Shown: positions 37,800-49,189 of the stretch, piece after piece
Numbering within the stretch: the stretch's first letter is position 1
Layout of the letters: the number at the start of each line of letters is the position of its first letter
Source: Toxonevra muliebris
Lineage: Eukaryota; Arthropoda; Insecta; Diptera; Pallopteridae
Assembly: GCA_963691655.1 (NCBI GenBank)
Contig: OY829329.1
Span: 67,844,822-67,908,821, forward strand
DNA: 64,000 bases
Reading direction: 5' to 3'
Position numbers and translations under genes: made by a program
The notes under the pieces: generated by a model
What the model saw: the letters and a program-made list of their open reading frames with translations, nothing else
Database searches by the model: none
Told to the model about the DNA's origin: nothing

Positions 37800-39710
37800 G
37801 TGGATTTTTAGATTTTGTTCCAAATATACAATACAAAATATGTACCAAACCGCCAAAAATGTACCAAAAAATTTAAGTGATCTATCACCGCGAAGGTCTT
37901 AGTATGTACTACTATAAGATGGCCACTCTAATCTATCACCTCAAATGATCAGTGGGGGTACTAGGATTTGAGGGGGGAGGGGGGTAAGGGGGGCCCTGAT
38001 TTTACTAAATTAAACAATAAATATCAGATTCAATATTGATCAAAATCCAAACCTAGACCAAAAACTAGTGCAAAAACTTTATTAATATTCACACCAAAAA
38101 ATACAGACCAAAACTTAAAAGATAACTTGAACTAAACTGAGACCAAATTTCAAACTAAAGGTTGGTTAAGGTCGCTGATCCACAGCAAACCTATTATGAA
38201 TCTCAATTAGCGCTATAGCGCTATTTTGAGACCACTTCCTCACCGAACTTGAGTTAATGATGTACTCTTACTAAACCCACCCCGTTGAGTTTAGGTATCT
38301 TAACAGATTATTTGAGCTGACTGTCGAGCAATCGGACAAGATATCGAGGAAATGCTTTCCCAGGAACCTATATCCTCGCCAAGGCTGGATATTCACAAAG
38401 AAAATGGTTGATTGTTTCTTTTTCGTCTAAGTTTCCGCAACTTCTGCAGTGGGTATTAAAAGGGATGCACAGTTTCTCTACGTGGGTACCTATACACCAG
38501 TGGCCAGTGTAGGCTGCTGTTGACCTAGCAGTGTCGGTACGGTCCCTGGTTAAAAACTCGCGAGACCGACCCTCATTATATGAGGGCCATGTCACCCTTG
38601 AGGTAGTGCAGGTTGATAGTGACTTCCACCTCCGATTAGCCAGTTGAAGACAGTGCAGGTACATGCCTCTCTTGACGACTGCCAAGGGGACTAGAACCGG
38701 TATCCCTAAAGATTCGTCAAGATAGCGCTAAAGCATCAGTTTTCTCATTCCCTACAATATTTCTATGGCCGGGAACCCAGATAATAGTGATGTCAGCGTA
38801 GTGATTTAGCTCGCTCAGTACCTCCTTGCACTCCTTAACTAGCTTTGATTTTATGGTGGTGGATTGAAGCGATTTTATTGCTGCCTGGCTGTCGATAAAA
38901 TTAGCGACCTTACACTTGTCTGTGATATGACGCTTTATTAGACGACAAGCCTCTCTAATAGCCAGAAATTTTGCCTGAAAAACCGAGGCATTATTCGGTA
39001 AACGTAAACTTTGGTTTATTTCCACATTTTTTTAAATCGAAGTTCTAACAAAGTAAGGACCAAATTCAGATCAAAATGAGACCAAATTCAGACCAAAACC
39101 TTGACTATAAAAAAAAGAAAAAACAATATTCAGACCACAAATCGGAATAAAATTCCAACACAAATCAATCAAAACGAAGCCAAATTCAGACCAAAACTCA
39201 CACTAAAAACTCAAAATTTAGACCAAATCGAAACCAAAATCAGTTCAGAATTCAGACCAAACTCAGACTAATAGTTAAAGAAAACTTTAGACCAAAAGGA
39301 CGCAAAAAAACCGAATAGAAGTAAACCAAAATTCAGACCAAAAGTAAACAAAACTTTCGATCGAATTAAACAAAAATCGGACTAAAATTTCAAAATTCAG
39401 ACCGGTTTCGGACCGAAATTCACACCAAATCTCGTATCAAAATCAAGCAAATTTTGGTCACAACTCAAACTAAGAGTTAGGTTAAAACTGATTCTGAAAA
39501 AACGCCAAACACTGAGTAAACGCTGATCTGAGCAAAATTTGGACAAAATTTGGACTAAGAGTTACACGAAAACTCAACAACAAAATTCTGCCATACAATC
39601 AAACCAGAATTCTGATCAAAAACGGAAAAAAGCGAAAAAATTAAACAAAATATCAAATAAAAACTCAGTATAAATTCCTTCTAAATGGATTTCAACACAT
39701 TTTTGACACA
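37800..39710. repeat. Degenerate short-period repeat (ACCAAATTCAGACCAAAA-like)
   Basis: Both sides of the LINE fragment at 38200-39040 (37800-38160 and 39040-39710) are built from loosely repeated ATTCAGACCAAAA and CTCAGACTAA motifs with a variable 10-20 base spacing. The pattern is clear by eye but heavily mutated. The LINE appears to have inserted into this array. Confidence 0.6.
38200..39040 (-). pseudogene. RNase H-bearing LINE 3' fragment
   Basis: The minus strand reads ASVFQAKFLAIREACRLI (about 38930-38985), FIDSQAAIKSLQSTTIKSKL (about 38845-38905) and ITIIWVPGHRNIVGNEKTDAL (about 38730-38795). The Glu expected in the FQAE motif is Lys here, removing a catalytic acid of RNase H. After a stop it continues through THCRSCGNLDEKETINHFLC (about 38390-38450, a Cys-Cys-His-Cys finger-like motif). 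A shifted frame near 38220-38300 then reads SNNLLRYLNSTGW. This is the 3' end of an I/R1-group element, antisense to the host gene. Confidence 0.82.
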
Positions 39711-40330
39711 AAAATTTGGTTATTTTAAGTACATTTTGCTAAATTACAAAAAAAAAATTAATTGTAGCAAACGAAGATAAATTTCCAACTTTTAATTTAG
39801 GAAAATAGTCAAACTTCAAGCTTTTGTAAACTTCATGAAATATAAACCCTACTTTTCATAAGTTATTATGTTTTTTGTAGACTAAATATGAAAATTAAAT
39901 CTAGTTGTTAATTTTTAAAAGTCTTGACTACTGTTCCATGTATGTGCTTCATTAAATAATGTGAAACCTAATTAATTTAAGTTAGATACCATAGATATCT
40001 TTTTCCAAAAATTTTCAGTGGATTTATAAAAAAAATTCTTAAAAGTGATCACAACTTTCCAAAATTTTCAAATTAAAATATCTCAAAAACCTGACCTAAT
40101 AACGAAAAACGAACTGCAGATTCATAATTAGCTCCAGAAATTACAGTGAAAACATCTGTTTCTTTATCGCGTCAAAAAATTTACCGATATTTGTAAACCT
40201 GGTCGTCTCATACAATTCAGTGAAGGTTTGTGTAAAGTATATTAGAAAAGGACAATAGGAGTAGTTATATTCATTTCGAATGCAAATGTACCAAAATTGC
40301 TGTTGTGGTGATCTTTGTGTGTTTGATTTA

Positions 40331-40459
40331 AAATTGTGTCAAAAAAAGTACAATTGTATCAAAAAAAGTACAATTGTATCAAAAAAAGTACAATTGTATT
40401 AAAAAAGTACAGTTTTACCAAAAAAAGTACAATTTTATCAAAAAAGTACAATTGTACCA
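40331..40459. repeat. 20-bp tandem repeat, about six copies
   Basis: The unit AAAAAAAGTACAATTGTATC is repeated head to tail from 40341. The first three copies are nearly identical and later ones carry substitutions and one-base length changes. There are no spacers, so this is not a CRISPR-like array. Confidence 0.9.
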
Positions 40460-41258
40460 GAAATATGATCACCGCTTTAGATTCTTTTTGAAGGAAAGTA
40501 AATACTGAAACATGTCATTCCTTATTCTATCAACCCCGAAAATTTACCAATAGTTAGTAGTTCTTGATATTGTTACAATCATTCTTGGCAACTCTAACCA
40601 CGAGCTTATAATATATATTTTATAAAATTATAATAAAAGACCTATTTACGACATATTGTTGTTGGTTGTTTTTATTGTTTACTGTTGTTGTCGTTGTTGC
40701 TGTCATTACTATAGCAGTTGTTGAAATTTATATAGTATGCACTAAATTAATTTGAAATATATGCCATAAAAAAATGTATACAATATTTCCGTATTTAAAT
40801 GAAACAGAAATATAAACAGCAACAACAAACAGAAACAAAACAAAAAAACGGAATAATTCATGACAACAATAAATATGCAGGTAATTGTTTCGAGAGCAGC
40901 AGGCAAGTGCAAGTTCAACGAACAGAATTAAATTGCCTTTAAAGCAGTGGTGGATATTTCAATGAACGCATGCAAAGAAAAAAAAAAGAAGCTTTTAATC
41001 CTCTCATATGTAAAACATTAAGAGAATGAAGACCACTATACTTTTTATTATACTTTAAAGTAAAAAAAGTCCCTCATTTAAAATCACCAGTGATGGCAAT
41101 AAAAATCATATGCTACCATTATTGAGTATTAAAAAAAAAAATATAAAAGTTTATTATTAACATAAATTATTGCATATTTATCATATAATGTTTCTCCTTG
41201 ATTTTTAACTCATTCTTTTTTCTCTTTTTCTCTTTCGCTTCCCTTCCTTCACATATAG

Positions 41259-41624
41259 GGGTCAATATGGGCTACATTGAGAATAACTATTCAAATTCGA
41301 ATAATGGCGGCAGTGTTAATTCACAAGATTCACTTTGGCAAGTGAAAATGTCCGCAGCTGCGGGTCAACAACAAAATCTAGTACCCACTGCGCACAATAA
41401 CTACGTTGAACATCAGCCAACCTACGGTTATGATCCATTGACACATGGCGGTTATGGGGCCGTCGATGATTATGCACCATATCCACATTTAACCGCCACA
41501 CCCAGTCAACATGGTGATGAATATCATAATTTACGTAATAGCCAAAATCCATCCAGACAAGATTACTGCAGTGATCCATATGCTTCGGTACAGAAGCCAA
41601 AGAAACGTGTTGATCAACATTTAG
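41259..41624 (+). CDS. ed: Internal exon: cytoplasmic tail segment of echinoid-type receptor
   Basis: Bounded by acceptor ACATATAG and donor GTAAGT at 41625, this 366-base exon is again phase 1 at both ends. It encodes a tail segment beginning VNMGYIENNYSNSNNGG, then SVNSQDSLWQVKMSAAAGQQ, a stretch rich in Tyr, His and Pro (QPTYGYDPLTHGGYG, DDYAPYPH), and a basic end (KPKKRVDQHL). It lies 21.8 kb after the transmembrane exon. The MGYIENNYSN...NSQDSLW segment is what I recall as typical of the Echinoid cytoplasmic domain, and it favours ed over friend-of-echinoid; this rests on memory, not a search. The exon opens with two bases completing a codon started by T at 19435 (giving Trp). The C-terminal PDZ-binding end that Echinoid uses to contact Bazooka and Canoe is not in this window, so at least one more exon lies downstream. 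Confidence 0.82.
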
Positions 41625-43249
41625 GTAAGTAATAGCTATAAGAATTGTATAATATATTATGAACAAGTAAACTAGAATAGAAAAAGGAAGGAGATTGTGG
41701 GGATGGTAAAATGATGAATTATTTGCAAAGTGAGTGTTAATTTATTATTATATACATAGTACATATAAGTTAAATATTAAAAGGGAAATTTCAAGTGAGA
41801 AGTGCTAGAAGCACCTGCAGCTGAAGTATGTAGTGTGTTGAGAGAGATAGTGGCAAAGCAGGGATGTGTGGGTAGCAAGACAGGCAGGCAAATGTATATA
41901 TAATCATGCTTATTAATAAAACAACTCAACTCAACAGCAATAATAGTAACTCTATACAACAACACTGACATTTGATGATAAGTCAAAGTAACAGGCAATC
42001 AACATTTTGTTGTTGTTGGGTGTGTATTTTTTCATGTAATCCTGATTATCCCTGCAGAAACTCATATATATATATATATATGTATTTTTGATTGAGTACT
42101 TACATTTTGTTTTGGTGTTTCTGTATTGTCGTTGATTGCCTGATTGCTGTTGTTGTTGTTATTGTTGTTGCAGTGTTCAATACAATTATTATTGTAGTTG
42201 TTGTTGGTATTGTGGTTGTAACCAGCTGTAAGCACATTACAATAATTGCAACACGTGTAAATCATCAAAAGTGTTTGTGACATTTGGAAAAAGGACATTT
42301 GTTGATTTTTTTATTTTTTTGTTTTTTTCACATGCAATAGTTACATACATACATACTTATGTGTGAAATCGTATTAATCTTTTTTGTCTACTTTTTTATA
42401 CCAACCAGCGAGTATGTAGAGACTTGTACTTGTATATGTTAGCAACGTTTGTAATTGACAGCTAATTGAAAATTTCTTAACACATTGAATTTTCTTATAT
42501 CTTACTATAAAAAGTTTGTAATTTCTTTGAGATTGAAATTAAAAATCTTAGAATTTCTCAACGTCATTTCAAAAGTTTGAAATTCTCTCCCTTTTTCTTT
42601 TTTCTCTAACAAGGGAACGTTTATATTTAAAAAATTGGAAATTTTTTATTGCACAAAATTAAATTCAGGGCATTTCAGTTAACTTTGAAAGTACCTGAGA
42701 AATAAAGTTGCCAGTTAATATTTTCTGTAGCATACTTTTAGGCATGACAGTTTAGTAGTTTGTTAGAAAGACAAAATACAACTGTGGTAAGGTCACATAA
42801 ATAATGAACTCTGATGCATTTAATAATAAAAACTCAAACGAATCCAGACGTTCCTTGATCTATACATTTCTTAGAGAGTTTCAGAAGAAATTCATCTACT
42901 ATCGCTTTGAGGCAGTGATGGCCATATATACATGGACAATGATCGAGCTAGCCCTTTTTCTATGGAATTGAACCCTATATGTGTGAAATTTCTTGTGCCA
43001 ACGTGCTACTTTGTGGCTTACGGTATTGTAAGGGCATTATTGTTTTTATTTTTTTTTTATATATACGAAGAGAAAGTATCGAAAGCCACTGGTGGTGTGA
43101 GACTTCAACACACTAAAAAACCGCCTAACCCTTCTGAAACACCTACTGGTACTACGTCAGGAGGCTGTTGTAAACATTAACGCTCAAGCACCAGTCGATT
43201 GTCAATCCTGTTTCTGAACCGATACGTGGGTTACTTCAGGTTCGCATTG

Positions 43250-43870
43250 TGTGACGAGGTTGCCGCTCAAAGCTTTCTCATTACCTGCGATGCAAACTGG
43301 CATGCCTTTTCTCTTTCGATTAATACATGTGTGACTACAGGCTGGTCGTTGTCTGTGTTTTACCTAGGGCCTCCTTAAATGCATCTCTTTCAGCGTTAAA
43401 TCTCACTCAGGAGCATAAAACGTACGTTGCCGTTTCTTCTTCATTAGGGCGCTCTGGGCACAAGGCGGAGTATTTTAGGTCACCGTGCTTACGCTTCAGC
43501 CATCCGTCTATCTTGGGGATGAGAGCAAATATCCAACGTCCTTTCGTGGACTGCTCCCATCTCTTCTGTCATTTTTGCACGGACTTGTGTCGCACTGCTT
43601 CTAGGTGCATCTTTTTGCATTCGCCCAGATTATGCATTTCCCGCATAGAGCCAGACGGAGTCTATCACCGTCGACAGAAACACCCGGCTTGGGGGTGGCA
43701 TTACTTGTTGTGCTGATTGTCCCTAGTACTGTTACCATCTTCTGTTGGTAAGATGTAGACTTTTGACTCAATTCCAAGACTTCGAAAGCAATGGTAAGAT
43801 TTTGATGACTATTAAAAAAAAAACGCAATATCATCTGCAAAGGTAGAGACCACAAACTGATTATTTGTAA
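43250..43870 (-). pseudogene. R1-like LINE fragment (RT active-site piece joined to C-terminal piece)
   Basis: The minus strand begins with NQFVVSTFADDIAFFF (about 43815-43865), which contains the RT active-site FADD motif. After a short stretch it changes frame to EQSTKGRWIFALIPKIDGWLKRKHGDLKYS (seen at about 43465-43555; the Gly-Arg-Trp...Ile-Pro and Lys-His-Gly landmarks are typical of R1-group ends). It finishes with NEEETATYVLC. The RT thumb and intervening parts are missing, so there is an internal deletion. Confidence 0.6.
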
Positions 43871-46800
43871 GAAAATCTAGCATAGAATGGGACTCAATTC
43901 AGGGGTCGAATCGTCTGATCCGACGATTCGGCCCCAGGTTACATTTTTCCGAGTAACACTCTAATTAGACTACACAAATGGAACTGAATGGTGCTCTTTT
44001 CTGGTCTAGAGATCAATGTTATCAAGGAAATATTCCAACCTTCAAATTAGACTCTGAAATAGGGTTTTCGTTTCATATTTCAAATTCTTTTAATTCAAAA
44101 ATATTAAAATGGCTGAGATATTCATCAGAAAAGTTTGTTTTCCTACCATATTTCCACTTCCTTGGGAAACTTTGAGTGAGAGTAAATATTCAGCCCCTCA
44201 TCATTAAGTTTTTTTCTGTTTCAATTCAATTCAAATGAATCCATCGAATTTGCCTGAAGACTGCCAAGTCTATTTAACAAGCCACATAAATGTCATGCCT
44301 AAAAGTATGCTACAGAATTTTTCACATAAAATTTTAAATTCCGGCTTAAAGTTTCCCATTATATTTCTATCCATAATGTGCGGTAAAAATTTCAAAACAT
44401 TAAAATTTTATTTCACAAACAGTTTCATGGTTTGTTCATTCCCTCATTCATTCAACTCTTAAGTATTATACCACCCCTATGAGTTCGAGTGCTCATAGAT
44501 GTATTTGGTGTACAACAAACAAACAAACACTCCGTTTCCTCTCTCCACTTCTCACTGCCTTTGCATTTTAGCGAATAATCCCTAAATGCCAAAAGACTGT
44601 GCATAATCAATCACTTTCAAACAAAAGCGGAACGAAATAGAGAAACGCGCTTACATTACAACAATACATTCGAGCAGAAAAGCACTAACGTTTGAGACCT
44701 GATGCGATGTGAGCGATGCGATGCGATGCAATGAAGAACGCACAATTCGATATGTAACGATGTGATGATACAATATGAGGGAATGAAAAAAGAATTAAGA
44801 GCGAACGAATGTTGCAAAAATGCATTCATGCAGATACACTTCTTGGCATTTCTGCTATTCTTATGTGTGTGTGTGTGTGTGTGTGCAGCATACATAAGCA
44901 AACTGAATGAAACTGAAAACAAAGCAATAGGTCTCGATATGGGAAAGATTAGCGTAAACGAGAAACAGGCAGACAGACAGACATTAACACACACAAAGGA
45001 TATATAGACATGTAAACGTAGACATAAATGAAAGAATCAAAATGCGCTACGTTTGCAAATCGAACGAAAGAACGAGCTGTAGATATGTGCATACATGTAA
45101 AGAAGTAAAAAATGGATACATTTGTAGATTTTTCATGCTGCAACTAGAATAATGAAGATGTATTTGCAACAGAAGCAGCAGTAGCTGTAATAAAATGAGT
45201 ATGGTGTGCATGTGTGTGAGTTTTATGTATGTGTCTTTGAGCGTATTGACATGCACGTCCGCAGTCATGTCGTCCTAGCTTGGCATGGTAAGCATTTGTT
45301 TTCCTCCCCAACTTGACTCGACATTTTTTTTTCTCCCTTCTGCTCTTCTTGCTCTTCCTGTGCTTTTCTTCTTCTCCTCCTCAGTTCAATTGTATTTGAT
45401 GCTTTGGGGTATACCAATGTAACCGCAAACAAACAACCAAACAAAAAACAAACAATTCTAAAAAAAGAAACGTAAACAAACATCATACAAATACCGAACA
45501 CACACACATACACACATGCATATATTCACATATACACGCATACATATGTGTGTGTGTGCATTGAAAAATATACGGTTATTTTTTATGCCATTCCTGGAGA
45601 CTTGTTCTTGTAGCAATGTTTTTGTTTTGCTTTTTTTTTTCTCTATTCATTTTTTGCTCTCATTTTTTACTCACTTTTTTTACTCTCTTGTTTTTTTTTT
45701 TCTTTTTTTTTTGTGTGCTGTATGATTTTTAACCATTTTTTTTTCAAGTGGCTAGCTTGGTTTTTTCTTTTTTTTGTTTTTTGTTTTATTTTCGCTCTCC
45801 TTCTGTGAGATATGAGAGGGTCATATAAACATTTAGCATTGGAAATAAAACTTCTTCTACAAAAAAATGAGAATGTAAAAAAAATTGAAACAGCAAATAA
45901 AAACAAATCCTGAGGATCATAAAGCGTAAAGATAACAAAAACAAAACAAAAAAATATATATATATATTTATATAAGTATGTATGTAGTATTTACACTACT
46001 ACAAAAAACTTTTACAAGAAAATAAATATGTTTTATTTTTCTGAAATTGTTGTTGTGTTTGCCCATAAATGTAACTGCAATAGCAACTACTCTTCTACTT
46101 GTATATTTTGAATTTTGTAAAAACTTGATCTTATTTCTTTAACTAACAATGAGTTTATACACTTAGTTCTTAGTATTTGTGTCAAGTTTTCCATCTATCT
46201 TCATGTGTTTGTGTGTTTAACTTTCTATTGAATTGTGCCAACTTGAATTATAAATACATAGAAAGGAAGAAATTCATTTGGGTAAATTTTGCTATATTTT
46301 TCTAATCAATTTCGAAAAAGTGAAAATCTCTTGCATTACTCAAACTGCATTTTATCATAGGCAAACAAACAAATTTAAAAGCATGTTAAAGTAAATTTAC
46401 CGCCGGGTTGATTTAATTAGGTACACATTACCTTCAAAAGCTTCGAAACCAAAGCTGAGTTAAACTCAACGTGGAAAAAGTTTATAAGCAAAAAGGAAAT
46501 ATCTTTAGCTTCAAAATCGTGGCTATCCCAAGCGGCCAGCAGATTAATGCAAGCAAATGCGACACAAATTCGGGGTTTTTCATGGTTTGAGGAAGTTCTT
46601 CTTTATTAAAATAATTTTAAAGCTCCCACACTGCACACCAGATTATGTCATTGCCATTAAAACAGAAATAGGACAAAGATACATTTACAAGATACATTTA
46701 CATCCAAGATACATACCCTCTACGAGCCTACCAGACTGCCTCAAATTTGTTTCCTTATATTCCTGTTGGGAGTTTAGGTCTTCTATTAAGCAGGTGCCTA

Positions 46801-46889
46801 GCATTTTTTCTTTTTGTTTTTGTTGGAACAGCAAAAGAAATATTCAAGCACTCAGACAAGTTTTACGTCCATTTTACTATATATTCTGT

Positions 46890-47540
46890 GTTCCCTTTTG
46901 CTATTCTTTAAATCTATCAGATTTATTAATAAATCTTAACAGATCCTGCGATGTTAAGGAGCTTAGATGTTTGTCTTTTAACGCTCCAGTGCCTAATATG
47001 CTAAATCTGGTCCAACAGAAAACGGAGCAGACACTAAGAAAATGGTCTTCCATTCCTTTTTTTCTCCGAACCACAGGCCACTCATAAGCAAATGTTTGAC
47101 CCAAGAGAAGTGACCTGTATATAATCCCAGATAACAGAAAGTCTGTTAGACGCTTTGAGATAACAGGTAACATCATCTTTGTCTGTCCTGTCTAAAGCCT
47201 CTCAGTTTCTCCCATTTACAATTGTAGGTCAAATTGATCTACTCATTAATGGTGGTCTTGATGGCTGTAAACGACAAAGTTTCTAGACCCAAGAAACCAG
47301 CTTCCGAACCTTTTCTGTCCCAAAGGTCAGCAGATTCATTTTCTGAACCATACCAAAAGCAAACTACTATGTTTTCCAACACTATCAAGCCTGGATTTGC
47401 AATGCATAACCAGTTTAGATGTGGTTAGAGGATTAAGCAAGGATTTAAGAGCAGCCTAAGTATCACTAAATACACAGATACTCATTTTCCTCCAATCATT
47501 ATCAATGACATGGTCCATTGCCTTGATGAAAAATAATTAA
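46890..47540 (-). pseudogene. RNase H-bearing LINE 3' fragment
   Basis: The minus strand reads KMSICVFSDT, a stop, then AALKSLLNPLTTSKLVMHC (about 47375-47480), an RNase H segment of the DSQAALKSL type. Later comes EDHFLSVCSVFC and RFSILGTGALKD followed by LSSLTSQDLLRFINKSDRF (about 46905-47080), matching the usual end of I/R1-group ORF2. A large part between them is out of frame. An AGTAGTAAAAAA array begins directly at its upstream end. Confidence 0.65.
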
Positions 47541-47900
47541 ATGGAGTAAAAAGAGTGGTAGAAATAAGAGTAAAAAATAGTAGTAGAAAAATGTAGTAAA
47601 AAAGTAGTAAAAAAAAGTAGTAAAAAAAAGTAGTAAAAAAAAGTAGTAAAAAAGTAGTAAAAAATAGTAGTAAAAAAGAGTAGAAAGTAGTAGTAGAAAG
47701 TAAACAGAAATTGTAGAAAAATGTATTAGAAAAGTAGTAGAAAAAAAGTAGTAAAAGAGTAGTTGAAAAAGTAGTAGCAAATAAGAAGAAATTGTAGAAA
47801 AAAAGAAGATTAAAAGTAGTAGAAACTAGTAGTAGAAACTAGTAGTAGAAAATAGTAGTAGAAATAGCAGTAGAAATAGCAGTAGAAATAGTAGTAGCCA
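47535..47900. repeat. AGTAGTAAAAAA-type degenerate tandem repeat
   Basis: About 365 bases are made of AGTAGTAAAAAA, AGTAGAAAAA and TAGTAGAAATAGC variants with shifting unit length. The minus strand gives an artificial Tyr/Phe/Leu-rich frame. No gene is supported. Confidence 0.85.
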
Positions 47901-47936
47901 CACCCACTAATACAACAAACTGAAAGAAATTAAATT

Positions 47937-48170
47937 TTAGTACCGTACCATAAATGGCTCCTTAGATATCTCATAATGAAAGTTCAGTTTACATGAAAGG
48001 TGCCACACCCCCTTTATCAATCCTAACCATATTTTTGTTGTAGCATGGCATTGTCAATTCTCGTTATTGTACCAAATTTCTGTACTGTGCTATAAATAGT
48101 TCTTGAGATATACCCAAAAAAGTAATAGGATTGTATGGGAGGTGCCACGCCCATTTTCCTAAAAGCCGTT
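47937..48170. repeat. Two degenerate direct repeats of about 140 bp
   Basis: The series GTACCGTACCATAAATGG...TAGATAT...GGTGCCACACCC at 47940-48013 is echoed by GTACTGTGCTATAAATAG...GAGATAT...GGTGCCACGCCC at about 48080-48150. This looks like transposon untranslated sequence, but I cannot name the family. Confidence 0.5.
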
Positions 48171-48757
48171 ACGGTTACGAATAGCCATGTTTCATCCTCC
48201 TCTCGATCGGTCTAGTCTTTCAGAAGTTATACGATTACAAGCATACACACAAAACTCTACGATTTGTTTAAGAAAATTTGTACGATTTATAATAAAATTG
48301 AAAGGACTTATCCATCTATCAGTCTATCTAGTTTGAAATTGATTTATAATGTGAATTTGAACACAACTTTGATGCTTTTACAATGCGAATCCGCTTATGA
48401 GATTCAGTAAGTTGGAAAACTCTATGGCATTAACTTTAATATTTACTAAAGTATCAGAACTTATAATTTGTCTGAACAGAGAACTCTTTTCTATCTATCT
48501 AACAAATCAATAAACAGTCTTGCCTAAAAGTATGCATCAGAGTTTTGCGAGAATACGTACATATGGTAGATTTGTATATGCAGTGCTTTTGAACACTTTT
48601 CGTCGATTTTCCACACAGCAAAAAAATTCATCAAAAATACATTTGTAAATTTACCCCAAAAACAATTATATTTTTATACTTCTACCATATATATCTGTGA
48701 TCGAAAGCAATAATCGCTTAAGTTTGAAATCCTCATTTCAAATCAACACTGTTTAAA

Positions 48758-48985
48758 GTAAATATAATTGATTAACACTAAACGTAAGCGTTTCTGTATC
48801 ACATTTCATAACATTTGTATTCGATGACATCGAAATTCGATGGGTTTTTAAAAACCCATTTCGATGTTATGTAAATATAACTGATTAACATTAATTGTAA
48901 GCGTTTCTGTTTCACATTTCATAACATTTGTTTTAAAAACCCATAGAAATTCGAAGGTTTTTCGTACATGTATGGCGCAGTAGAT
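48758..48985. repeat. Tandem duplication, 113-bp unit, with an 18-base palindrome
   Basis: GTAAATATAA(T/C)TGATTAACA starts at 48758 and again at 48871. Both units contain GTAAGCGTTTCTGT and CACATTTCATAACATTTG. Between them lies the perfect palindrome TGGGTTTTTAAAAACCCA at 48841-48858, flanked by CATCGAAAT-type inverse arms. Confidence 0.82.
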
Positions 48986-49189
48986 TAGATTCGATTGTTA
49001 AGAAGGAGGCCATGAAGTTCCCAGATCACTGCGGACAACTAAGGTCTATTGTAGTATCCCCCGAAAAATTTACGTGTTTTATAGTTCTCCTATGAGTTTT
49101 TTTTCTCTTCTTTTGAGGAAATTTAATATCTCTTTAGGAGAACACTATCTACTATGTCTTGCGGTAGTAGTATAGAATTACTTAAGTAA

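Larger units (their letters stand above)
19436..41258 (+). other. 21.8-kb intron within the cytoplasmic-domain coding region
   Basis: The intron runs from the GTAAGT donor at 19436 to the ACATATAG acceptor at 41257-41258. It contains CA and TTG microsatellites (19540-20460), an R1-like LINE piece, a 255-bp duplication, a foldback-like element with LINE and SINE material (28238-30840), further LINE debris and short-period degenerate repeats. The stretches 23070-28230 and 32650-37800 hold only AT-rich sequence, homopolymers and simple repeats as far as I can see. I found no convincing extra exon, but a microexon would be missed by eye. Confidence 0.75.

Noticed and set aside
40331..40459. CRISPR-like array
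   Set aside because: The repeats are head to tail with no spacers and lie in an animal intron.
43327..43716. 129-residue plus-strand frame
   Set aside because: The minus strand of the same DNA shows R1-like LINE text, so the plus-strand frame is its shadow.
47502..47780. Tyr/Phe/Leu-rich minus-strand frame resembling a membrane protein
   Set aside because: It arises from the AGTAGTAAAAAA repeat.
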